Shown piece after piece: positions 34,901 through 46,900 of a stretch of DNA of 64,000 nucleotides. The notes below the pieces were generated by a model. The model had not been told where the DNA came from, did no database searches, and saw nothing but the letters and a program-made list of their open reading frames with translations. The position numbers and the translations under genes were made by a program. Numbering within the stretch: the first letter of the stretch is position 1; every line of letters begins with the position of its first letter. Source of the stretch: Yamagishiella unicocca (lineage: Eukaryota; Chlorophyta; Chlorophyceae; Chlamydomonadales; Volvocaceae); assembly GCA_003116995.1 (NCBI GenBank), contig BDSL01000021.1, positions 620,001 through 684,000 of the forward strand, in the 5' to 3' direction.

Positions 34901-37900
34901 AGGTGCTCGGCGGGCCGGCGGCGCCGCTGGCGGCGGACACGCCTCTGATGGCCGCGGGCGTCAACAGCACCGCCGCCGTGAGCCTCACCAGCGCGCTTGA
35001 GGCTGCGTTCGGCTCGCAGCTGCCGCCCACGCTGGTGTTCGACTACCCTACCGCCGCAGACATCGCCGAGTACATCATCCAAGCTGGTGGAAGCGCCGCA
35101 GGCCACCACCCGCAGCCAGGTACGTACGTTGGCACTACGGCTAAGCTGTTTACGAGTACACGGCTTTACACGCAGTTTGCGCGGCTTAGCGATAACTAAT
35201 GGCTAATGGTTATGGCTTAATGGTTGGCTTCCCTCCCTCGCCTGCCTGCCGGCTCCGCCGCTCGGCAACCTATCCACCGATCGCAGTTGGTACCGCCCCA
35301 CATCTGCCGGCCGCGGCTAACGACCCAGCACCGAGCCGCTTCGGAGCCCCGCCGTCGCCAGGAGCCGCCACGTACGATGCCCAGGCCACTGCGGTGTCAC
35401 ACGTCCGGCAGGCGGTGGCGGAGGTGCTCGGTGGCGCCGCAGCGGCGAACGTGGCTGACGACGCGCCACTCATGTCCGCTGGTGGGTCCCGGTTGGCCCC
35501 CTAGCAGGCGCGACGTCCTAGCTCCTCGTGCCTTGCCGCGTCCCCACCTTCATGCCGCCCTGCATACCCCCTGCCGCCGTTCCTCCATCCCTGGAGCTTC
35601 CTACGCCCATCACCACAAACGTCTCCCTCCACCCCACGTCGTCGCCGCAGGCCTAAACTCCTCCGCGGCCGTGCAGCTCACCTCCTCCCTGGAACAGTCC
35701 CTGGGCGGCGTGCAGCTGCCACCCACCCTGGCCTTCGACTACCCCTCCATTACCGCCATCGCCGAGTTCCTGGCCGCTTCAGGCGCCATGGGCGCGCCCG
35801 CCATACCTACCCCCGCCGACGCCGCTGCTACTGCCGCAACGGCCGCAACGGCACCACGCCCTCATGTGTACGCGGCTGCAGCTGCGACCCCCGCGGTGTC
35901 CGCCGCACCCGCGATCCTCCCGGTCGTGGCCCCCGCCAGCACGCCCTTCCGGCAGCGGCCGACTGTCCCTGCGGCTGCGGGGGTGGTGGTGATCACGGCA
36001 TCGGCAAGCCGCGCCCCCGGCGGCAGTGTCGCTGACCCCTGGATAGGTGCATCGGCGGACCGGGTCACCCGCGTGCCGCTGAGCAGGTGGGTGCGTCGCG
36101 TAAACAGGAAGATGGCAGGTCGGGATAAACCTGAGGGGCGGAATGAGGGCCCAGGGTGCGCCGGTGTGCGCCAGTGTGCGCGCTGCGGTGGTGTTCGGTC
36201 TGGCAAGCGGCGTAAACCCCAGGCCTGTCAATGCAGCTACCTGTGCCAGCCCACTCCGCAAACCCGTGATGTCGTCCCCTCCTTGTGGCTGCCGACTGCC
36301 GTGCAGGTGGGACCTGGACCGGCTGCACGAGCCGGCGCTGCCCGCCCAGCTGGGCTGCTTCCTGGCTGACGTGGACGCCTGGGATCCCTCGCCGTACGGC
36401 ATCAGCCGCGCCGAGGCCGTGCTGATGGACCCGCAGCAGCGCCTGCTGCTGGACGCCTTCGCGGAGGCAGTGACCGCCGACCGGGCGGGGCTCAGCCAGC
36501 AGGCGGTGAGCATCCTTGCACGTCGATGCCCCACTGCTATTCCTGCGCGTGCGTATGCGTCGTCGTTGGTGTTAGTTGGTGTGAGATGGTGTTATAAGGC
36601 TCGTAGTCCGCGTCACCCTGCGCCAGTGGTTCGAGTCACCTACTCCTCCTGCCCCCGCCCCTGTACGCGCAGGCGGGCACCGCCACCGCTGCAGCCACCA
36701 CCACCGCCACCGGGGTCTTTGTGGGCGTCTCGCAGCTGGAGTACGCCCGCCTCACCCTGGATCAGAAGATCGACGTCAACGCCTTCTACGCCACCGGAGC
36801 GCACCTCTCCGTCACCTCCGGCCGCCTGTCGTACACCTTTGGCCTGCGCGGCCCCGCCGTCACCATCGACACCGCCTGCTCGTCCAGCCTGGTGGCGACG
36901 CACCTGGCGGCGAGGTCGCTGGCGGCGGGCGAGGTGGTTGCGGCTGCGGCGCTGGGCGTCAACCTCACGCTGGTTAGCAGCTGGACGCAGGTGGGCCCAG
37001 AGAGGTCGTGCTATTGACCCCGTGCTGCCAACGCCTCCCTATCCATGTGCCTACCGTATGTCCACCAGCCAAAGGCTCACGGTGTACGTTCACGGTATCG
37101 GTGTATGAGTTATCCCTATGTTCCTCCATACATGGCGTCTGCTCGCTGCCCAGGCATGCAATCGCGCGGGAATGCTCGCTGAGGACGGCCGCTGCAAGAC
37201 GCTGGATGACGCCGCCGACGGCTACGTGCGGGCGGAGGGCGTGGGCGCGATGATGCTGCGCCTGCTGCCGACCAGCGCCCGAGGCGGCTCGCCTGCTGGT
37301 GCTTCTGCAGCTGCTGAGGCGGCCACCGGCTTACACGGCGCTGTGGCGCTGCTCGCCGGCACCGCCGTCAACCAGGATGGCCGCAGCAGCAGCCTGACGG
37401 CGCCCAACGGCCCCGCGCAGCAGGTACGACACTATCCGAGTCCGGATCGGATTGCCGTAGCACCACCTTTGCTCCCAGTACGCCTTCCAGATTACTTGGT
37501 GTACCAATGTACCGTAACCCGACGCACCTCGGACCGCCCTGCGCTGGCAGGCCGCCATCCGCGCCGCATTGGTCGCTGGCAACTGCGACCCACGGGCCAT
37601 TTCGTGCCTGGAGATGCACGGCACCGGCACCCCGCTGGGCGACCCCATCGAGGCGTACGCCGCAGTCAGCGTCTACATGCGCGGCGGCGGCGCTGACGGT
37701 GCCTCGACCCCCGGGCGGTCCGGAGCGGCGGCGGCGGGGATGCGCACTTCGGGCGAGACGTTCACGCTGACGGCCCTCAAGTCTCACATGGGCCACGCGG
37801 AGCCGGCTGCAGGTACGGCGGGGTCATGTGACGTAGCCAAGCGTTGTGTACGACAATCCGTGCCGGTATCAAACTGGAAGGCGGTGCACAGATATAGTGT

Positions 37901-40900
37901 CTGCTAGGATCCATGGCCTATATGGTAATTCCTCCGATCTCCTGATGCCTCCTCTAAGCAACCCTACCAAGCAGCCCTGCCATAAAGTCGCTTGCACGTT
38001 GCCGCTTTCCGCCACGCAGGCCTGCTGAGCCTGCTGCGGCTGGGCTGGCAGGTGCAGCAACGCGCCTCCCAGCCCCTTGTGCACCTGCGCACCCTCAACC
38101 CGCACCTCAACGCCACCCTGGAGCTGGCCACCGCCGCCGGGAGCTCGGGAGACCCACTGGCGCTGCTGCCGCGCACCGCCGCCCCATGGGTCGGCCGGGC
38201 CTCCGGCCCCTCCCCAGAATCGCTGATCGCGGGCGTCAGCGCCTTCGCCTTCCAGGGCACCAACGCGCACGCTCTGCTGGCTGCAGCGCCGCCAGTACAG
38301 CAGCAGCAGCAGCAGGGTTCCTGGGTCGGCCCGGATGCCGCTGCAACCTTTCGTCCCTCCGCGGCGGCATCGCGTCACTGGATCCACCCCGCGCCGCACC
38401 CGCTGCTGGGCGCCCTGCGGGTGACAGGAGCAGAGGCCGGCGGGCGCCGGGTGCTGGTGGCGGAGTGCAGGTGGGTGCGGCGCGCCGTGCTACTGTTGCC
38501 TCCGGCAACTGATGGTCGTGAATTGCTCAAGAGTCACAGCGCTGCTGGCCGCTGCTGAGCGCCGAATAATCCAACAACACGTCTCTCCCGTTGTCCTCTT
38601 TGGCCACAGTATGTCGCGGGTAACTGAAGCAGTAGCCCGTTCGCCGCCTGCAGGCTGTCCTCTCTTGCCCGCCTGGCCTACCTGCGCGACCATGTGGTTT
38701 CGGGGCGCGCTCTTCTGCCCGCCGCTGCCATGCTGGAGCTCTGCCTCGCCTCCGCCGCCACCGCGCTCGCCTCCTCGGCGGACTCCTCCGACACCCAGTG
38801 GGGCATCTCCCAGCTGGCCATCACCAGCCCCATCATACTGCCGCCGCCCACCAATGGCGCCGCCGCCGGCGGCGACGGCGCCGGCGGTGACGTCGTCGTG
38901 CTGTGCCACGTGGATACCGCCACGGGCCTCATGCAGCTGTCGTACGGTGCAACCGGTGCCGTACAGCCGGGTTCGGCAGCTGGTGGCGGGAGGCTGGTTG
39001 CGCGGGGAACCGTCACACGTGTCATCGGGCCCACGACCTCCGCCTCCGGCGTTTCGGCGGCGTCCAACTCTGGTACGGCAGGCGACGCCGCTGGGGCCGC
39101 CAGCCTGAGTGACGACCAGCGCCCGCCGGCAGACCGCGCCCTCCTGCTCCTGGCTCGTCTCTTCGGCATGTCAGCCGTTGCCGCCGCCGCTGTTACCACC
39201 GCCGCCGCCGGGCCCATCGGCCAAATCGGCGCCGCCACCGACTCGGCCTCCGCCGCCGCAGTGCCGTACGCCGGCAGTAGCGCGCATCTCGCGCCCGCCG
39301 ATGACGGCTACTTGTCTCGGCCCGCCGACGTGGACGCCGCATTCCACCTGGGGGTGCTACAGCCGGGCAGTGCCGCCAAGATCCCCGTGGGAGTAGCGTT
39401 CTTCACCGCCAAGCCGCGCCGCGCGGGCGGCGCGGCGGGCGACACCTGGGCAGCTGGCGCTGTCGGCAGCTCGTTGCGCCGCGCGCAGCTGGCATCCACC
39501 CCACCATCACAGCAGCAGCGGCTCCACAGCCGCAGCAGCTTCTACCTGTGGGATGAGGACGGAGGAGCGCCCAAGGTGGTTGTATGCGGCCTGGAGACCG
39601 TTGAGATGCAGCCCATGCGTGAGGGCGCTACTGCTGCTACTGCCGCAGCCACTGCAGCTACGGCAGGCGCGAGCAGCGCTGTTGAGGTGGCCGCTGGCGC
39701 GGCGGCGGCCATGTACGAGACGGAGCTCGTGGTCGACGAGCCCGCGCAAGATTTCGTGCAAGATTTGCGCCGCGACGCGTCTGCTGTGCGTGCTGCGGCT
39801 GCCACGTTTAGCGTGGTGGGCGCTGGCGGCGCCGGTGCCTCCCTGCTGGTGTCCGCCTCCGCCGACGCTGTGGCGGCCGCCGCTGGGGCCTTCTCGCTGT
39901 TGCAGGGGCTGCAGAACGCGCCCCACCTGGAGCGCATCAGCGGCGCCGTAAACGGTGGCGGCGATGCCACCTCAATGCGCGCCGTCGCTGCCGCCGCCGT
40001 CGACGGAGTGCTTCGTACAGCAGCCACCGAGATCTCCAACCTCACCATCTCCCTGAATCTCCAATCCGGATCCGATCGTAACCGCATTTCCCCCGGAACG
40101 CTGCCCAGTGCCAGCGGCGGCGGCGTCCTCGACGCCTTTGCCGTCGGCCGCCCTGCCGGCGGCGCCGTCGCGGTACGGCAGCTCCGTCCCGCAGCCGACC
40201 TGCCGTCCGCCGGCCCGGAGGCCTTCCACATCGCTGCCCAGCCGCGCGGCGCGTTCTCCAACCTGGCCATCGTGCCCGCGCCGCTGGCGGCCGACGGCGT
40301 GGGAACCCCGTGCGGCCCCGGGGAGGTGGCGGTGGCGGTCAAGGCCGTGGGCCTCAACTTCCGCGACGTGCTCAACGTGCTGGGCATGTACCCGGGCGAC
40401 CCAGGAGCGCCGGGCAGCGACTGCGCGGGCGTGGTGCAGAGCGTAGGTACGCGCCGCAGCCTTCAAAAACCTGACCGCACCACTCGGATAGCTGCTTCTC
40501 CGCCCAAACACCCACCAATGCCAAACACCTCCCTTGTCCCGCTGCCCCCGGGGCTACCCGGTCCCGGCTCCAGGCTCCGGGGTGGACCCGCAGCAGCTGG
40601 CGGTGGGCGACGCCGTGTTCGGTCTGGCGCACGGCTGTATGGGCACCCGCGTGGTGGGCCCGGCGGCGATGCTGGCGCGACTGCCGCCGCATGTGACATT
40701 CAACGACGCATCCACTGTACCCACGGTGAGTGCCGCGGTGCAGTGTGTTTGAAGTCCAGAGTATTCGAGACCCACGGCTGGCACGGCGTTGCAGGCGCCA
40801 GTTCTGCGAGGAGGAGGCACATCCTCCTGTACTTTGCCCTTCATGGCCTTCGTAGATTCGCGCACCAAGTGGGCTGCTGCCCGTCTCCGCAACCCTTACC

Positions 40901-43900
40901 TTGGTTCCGAGCTTCCCACCTTGCCGACCCGCGGGTCTCTCCTCCTCGCAGGTTTTCGTCACGGTATCGGCTGCGCTGCAGGCCGCCGCGGGGGTGCAGC
41001 GGGGAGACCGGGTGCTGGTGCACGCGGCGGCGGGAGGCGTGGGGCTGGCGGCGCTGCAGGCGGGTACTCCGTCATTCCGGGGCGGGATTCGGGGCCTGGC
41101 TTCGGGGCGCAGCGCAACTGGTCGCTTAGGCCGAGAACGGCGAAGCGCTGATTGGCGCTGCGAAGGCCATGGTCCTAGTGTCGTATGCAAAAGGGCTCTG
41201 GCATTCCCGGATACTGCCAATCCTTAGTCCTGTCAGTCCGACTACCTGGATAACGTTATGGCGTGATGCGGTTTCTCCACGCAGGTGATCCGGTCTCTGG
41301 GCGCCGTACCACTGGCAACAGCCGGTGGCCCCGCCAAGCGATCGTTGCTGCGGCGGGAGGGTGTGGCTGCTGCAGCCGCCTCCCGAGACACGTCCTTCGT
41401 CGAGCCCTTGCTCCTGGCGGCGGTTGCGGCGGCACGGGACGCCAGCGCCGATGGTTCCGGTCGTGGTTTCGGAGTGGATGTCATCCTCAACAGCCTGACC
41501 AGCCCCGGCATGGTTTCCGGCAGCCTTGCGTCGCTGTCCCGCGGCGGCCGCTGGGTTGAGATCGGCAAGCGCGACATCTGGTCGCCGGCGCGAGTGCAGG
41601 CGGAGCGACCCGACGTGCGGTACGGGCTGCTGGCGGTGGACTTCATGCCGCCGCAGGCAAGTCACGAAAACACGCAAACACGCACTTCCCCATGCATCCT
41701 GGCCAGGCACCCGTCTTCAGAATTCCCAATCTCAACCTACCTAACAACACCCCGATCGAACCTTCTAACCCTCCAACCTGCCCGCAGGTCCTACACTCCC
41801 AGCTGCGTAACGTGGCCTCGCTGCTAGCCAGTCAGGCCATCACGCCGCTCCGAAACCTGGCCTACCCTCTGGCAGCCGTCGCCACCGCGCTTCGCGCGCT
41901 CGCCCAGGCCTCCCACGTGGGCAAGGTGGTGGCCTACGTGCCGCCCGCCGCAGCTCCCGTGGGCGCGACCCACGGGTCCGTCCTGTCGCGCGCGCGCGTG
42001 CTCGTGACCGGCGGCACCGGCGGCCTGGGTCTGCTGGCAGCGCGCTGGCTGGTGGGCTGCGGGACGGTGGGTCACTTGCACCTCGTCAGCCGCAGCGGCC
42101 GCGCTGCGGAGGGCTCGCCACTGGCGGAGTTGCTGCTGGGTGGCTGCGGCGTCACCGTCACCATGCAGGCGCTGGATGTCGCCTGCGCAGAAGATGCTCG
42201 GGCGCTGTGGCAGCACCCGCAGCAGCAGCAGCGGCGTGTGTCGAACGACGGCTGCGGCGGCGGTGTCGGCGGGTGCTGGGACGCGGTGCTGCACGCCAGC
42301 GGAGTGCTGGCGGATGCGATGCTGCCCAGGCAGACCCTGCGAGGCGCACGCCAGGTGGGCTGACGCGGTTAGAAGCCGTTGGGCGGGAGGGACAATCGGG
42401 ACAATCGGTGACGCGTAGCGCAGTGCACGCAAACCCTAGCCATCCCATCATCTGCTGTCCATTCCCTGTTCCCTGTTCCAACCGCACCCCTGCTGCCCCG
42501 CCGCCTCCGCCTCCGCCTCCGTCCACTGGCTCACTCGTCGTTCAGGTCGCGGCCCCCAAGCTTGCCGCCGCCCAGCCCCTGGCGGTCGCCGCGTGCCACT
42601 CCTCGCCGCTGAGCCAGCTGGTCCTCTTCTCCTCCGTGGCGTCGCTCATCGGCGCTGCGGGCCAGGCCAACTACGTTGCGGCTAACGCGGGGCTGGACAG
42701 CCTGGCGGAGGCGTGGAGCGCAGCGGGTGCGGCTGGGTGCTGTAGTGGGGCGTGGCTGGGCTGTGGGTTGGACTTGCTGGGTTAGGAAGTCCAACCAATG
42801 GATTTCGAGTCAGGCGTCTTTCGTCAAGAGGTACCTGGGCGTATAGGGGTGGGGGTGTGTGGGAGGGGGAGGGTACGATGGTGGGCTGCATGGGAGGAGA
42901 CTACTGGCATGCTGGAAGGCGGCGTCTGCGGCGACAGGAAACAGATTTACCTTTTATTCGGTCCTTCTTGGGCCTCTCTTACCCCCACGTGTGTGCCGCC
43001 TGCTGTCTTCGCAGGCCAACCGGTTATGTCGATTCAGTGGGGCGCGTGGGGCGGTGGCGGCATGGCCAGCGCCGCCGTCATCTCCCGGCTGGAGCGCATC
43101 GGCCAGGGCACGCTGCCGCCGGCCGTGGGCCTGGCGGCGCTGGCGCACGCGCTCGGCGCCGCCGCCGCTGCCGGCCGCGGCGCCGCAGTGCCGCTGCCCC
43201 TGCCGCCGCCGCCGCTGCCGCCGCCCGTGGTCACCGTGAACCCTTTCCGCTGGCCGAAGTACCTGTCACAACACTCCAGAGAGCACCCGCTGTACGGCAG
43301 GTTCTATTGCGAGCGGCAGCCGCAGATGCAGGAGGAGCAGCAGCAGCAGCCGCTGCCGGGGGCAATGGCGTCGGGACCGGCGGCGGCGCGGAGCGCGGCG
43401 CCGGTTTCGGAGCCGCGCTTCAACCGGGAGTCGGTTCGGCGCGAGGTGGAGGCGGCCCTGGTGGAGGTCTTGGGCAGCGCCCTGCCGGAGAACGAGCCGC
43501 TCATGTCGGGTGGGTGATGGGCTGTGGAGGAGGGGGCTGCTGGGGAACGTTCGCGCTGTGCTTGGGTTCCACCAGATTGCGAACCAGGCTGCGCAAGTGC
43601 ACAAGGAGGCTCCCTGACTCCCTTGGACACAAACTCAGGCACACCCGTCCTTCCTTCCCCGGTCTCTGCCTCGCCTGTCCCGTCCTTCCTTCCCCGGCTG
43701 ACGTCCTCCGCAGGTGGCCTGGACAGCCTGGGCGCCGTGGAATACGTCAACCTGGTCTCACGGCGGCTGGGCGGCGTGCAGCTGCCCGCCACCCTCATCT
43801 TCGACTACCCCACCACCGCCGCCATAACGCAGTACCTGGCGGACAAGCTGGCGGTGGCAGCGCCGCCGCCGCCAGCGGTCAGCGCTGCGGCGGCGCCGCC

Positions 43901-46900
43901 GCTGGCGGCTACCGGCGGCGCTGTCCTGGGCGACCTGGACTTCATCCAGCAGCTCGTGATGGGCTACGGCTTGGCTGGTGACGGCGTCACGCCGCTGCCG
44001 CCGCCGCTGGCGCCGATAGTGCCAGCCGGCGGCCGAGCTCCAGCTGTTGGCGCTGCTACCGTCGGTGTCCTCAGCTACGAGATGGCTCCGCTGATGGCCG
44101 CCGGCGGCGCTGGTCGAGCCGGCGGCGCCGCCCTGCCCATGTACGACAACATTCGGCCGGTGCCCCTGGAGCGATGGGACAGGGCCGCTGTGCAGGCCGG
44201 TGACGGCGGCGGCGCGGGCCTGGCGATGCAGTTCGGCGCCTTCCTTGACGGAGTGGAGACCTTCGACGCGGCCGCGTTCGGATTATCGTATAGCGAGGCG
44301 ATGGCCATGGACCCGCAGCATCGGCTGCTGCTGCAGCTGGCCGTCTCCGCCTCGGCCGCAGCCAACGCCCGCCTCCAAGCCACCGCCGCCTTCGATGCTA
44401 CTGCCCATGGTGGTGCTGCTGACGTGGCCTCAGACGCGGCCGCCGCAACTGCCGTACGGAGCCGCACGGGTGTCTACCTGGGTATCTCCTGGACCGAGTA
44501 CCACCGCCTGTGTGAGGCCCACGGCGCCAGCACCGGGCCTTATGCCGCGCAGGGTGCCGTACTGTCCGTCGCCGCAGGACGCATCAGCTACCACATGGGC
44601 CTGGGCGGCCCCTCCCTAGCAGTGGACACCGCCTGCTCGTCCAGTCTGGTGGCGGCGACGCTGGCGTACGAGTACCTGTCGTCGCCATCGGCGGCGATGG
44701 CGGCGAGGCCGTCGGGAGCCGCGGCCCAAGCACTGGTTGGTGGCATCAACATGATGCTACTGCCCAGCACTACGGCCATGTTCCAGCGAGCAGGTGGGCC
44801 GCCGGCAGCAGGGTGTCTAGTATGCAGCAGGGTATCAAGAATGCAGCAGGGTATCGAGTGTGCAACAGGGTATCGAGTGTGCAACAGGGTATCAAGCATG
44901 CAACAGGGCATCAAGCATGCAGCAGGGCATCAAGCATGCAGCAGGGCATCAAGCATGCAACAGGGGCTGATGCCATGGTATGCCCTGTCCTAGCAAGGGA
45001 ACTACTACTGTACTTGCATAGGGGGGTCAGGTTAGCCCCTTTGTCCCCATGCGTCGTCTAGTACAACTCTTAGCCGCCGCATCCCGCCGGATGACCTTGA
45101 TCCTGCGCAAACGCATGATCGCTCGCAGGCATGCTGGCGCCCGATGGCCGCTGCAAGGCACTGGATGCTGGAGCCGACGGCTACGTGCGCGCCGAGGCCG
45201 CCGCAATGCTGCTGCTCGCAGCGCTCCCATCACCCTCCAGTGACTCCGCCGGCACAGCAGCGCCGCCGCTGGCGTTGCTGCTGGGTGCGGCGGTCAACCA
45301 GGACGGCCGCAGCAGCAGCCTGACGGCGCCCAACGGACCCGCGCAGCAGGGCCTTATCCGGGCCGTCCTGCGGGCCGCCGATATTGCCCCCGCCGCCGTG
45401 GCGGCGCTGCAGATGCACGGCACCGGCACCCCGTTGGGCGACCCCATCGAGGTGGGAGCGGCACTGGAGGTCCTGACGCCCCCATCACCACCACCACCAA
45501 CAACAACAACCTTGCCCTACAGCAGCGGAGCTGCATCCCGCGCCTTGCAGCTGCTGGCGGCCAAGAGCATGCTCGGACACGCGGAGCCCGCGGCGGGCGT
45601 GTCCGGCCTGTGCTTCGCCTTGGAGCAGCTGAACGGCCGCTCCGCCACGCCCATACTGCACCTCCGCACGCCCAACCCGCACGTGGTGGCGGCGCTGGAG
45701 GCCGCCTCCGTGTCCATGGCAGGCGCTGGCGCGGCCGCGGTGACCATGCCGCGCCAACCGCAGCCGCTGCTTCCTCCGCCGGTGCTGGAGGCCACGGTGT
45801 GCGGTGTCAGCGCCTTCGCCTTCCAGGGCACCAACGCACACGTGCTGCTGTCACGCACCGCACACGTGCCGCTGTCACACCGCGACACGACCGTCGACCG
45901 TGGCCCGCTCTGGAAGGGCCGCAGGACGTGGGTGCATCCCCGGCCTGACCCGTGGGTCGGCGTGGCGCTGCCTCTCGCCTCCGCCGCAGTGGTGGTGTTC
46001 GAGGTGGAGCTCTCGACAGCCCGTCATGCCGACCTGTGGGACCACCGGGTAGCGGGCCGGGCCGTGGTGCCCGCGGCTGCGTTCCTGGAGGCCGCCCGGG
46101 GCTGTGCCTCCGCCCTCATCCGCCAGGACCCACAGCAGCACTTCAAGCGGAGTTCTGCAGCTCCTGTTGCTGCGGTAGACGAGCCGCGGGTTGTGCTGTG
46201 CGGTGTTTCCATTCCCGCGCCTTGCGTCCTGCCGGATCTAGCTGCCGCCGCTGCCGGCGGCGATGGCGGAGTCAGGATGGTGCTCGGGTGCCGGGTAGAC
46301 GTGTCGCGCGGCACGCTGGCGGTCTTCAGCCGACGCCACGGCACCGCGGCGACGGAGCAGCAGCAGCAGCATCGGACCCACCTCATCGCTTCGGTGCAGG
46401 TGGCGCATATCCGAGAGGCGTCGGCCGCGGCCACCGCGGCTCCTGAAGCCGGGGCCGCAACGGTTGCTACTGCCGCGCCGCTGGCCGCCTTGGGCAGCGT
46501 GTTGTTCGGCTTCTGCGCGGCTCTGCCGGCCGCTGCCACCACGGTGGCTGGGCTGAAGCGGCCTCCTCGCATCGTCGCCGCCGGCATCCTCCGCGGCGGG
46601 GACGGCGGGGACGCGCCGGGCGCCGGGCGCCTGGACCCCGCGCAGTTGGACTGCGTGCTTCAGCTGGGGGCCGTGGCGGCGTTCCACGAGGGCTTCAGCT
46701 GCGAGCTACGCGTGCCCGCCTCCCTGGAGTGCTACTCGCCGCCGCTGCCGCAGATTGGCGGCGGCGGCGCGGGGCTGCACGCCGTCAGCGCCGTACGGCT
46801 GGGCGCCACCGACGCCCGCGCCGTCACGGACTTCCGGGTGATCGTTGACGCTGGCGGTGGCGGTGGTGGTGCCGATGGTGGGTGCAACGAGGCGGCAGCG

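Noticed and set aside
36560..36650. Possible tRNA or SINE (GGTTCGAGTC in PKS intron 12)
   Set aside because: The sequence after the T-arm-like element (CTACTCC) has no complementary acceptor strand upstream, so no cloverleaf forms.
38288..38390. Possible remnant AT between KS1 and DH1
   Set aside because: Only about 30 residues lie between the KS end and the DH start, with a Gln run and no GHSxG or other AT motif.
38694..41129. Single 811-codon open frame as a separate gene
   Set aside because: It starts with GTG inside a DH motif and runs through the donor at 40446 into intron sequence. It is simply exon 17 of the PKS plus read-through.
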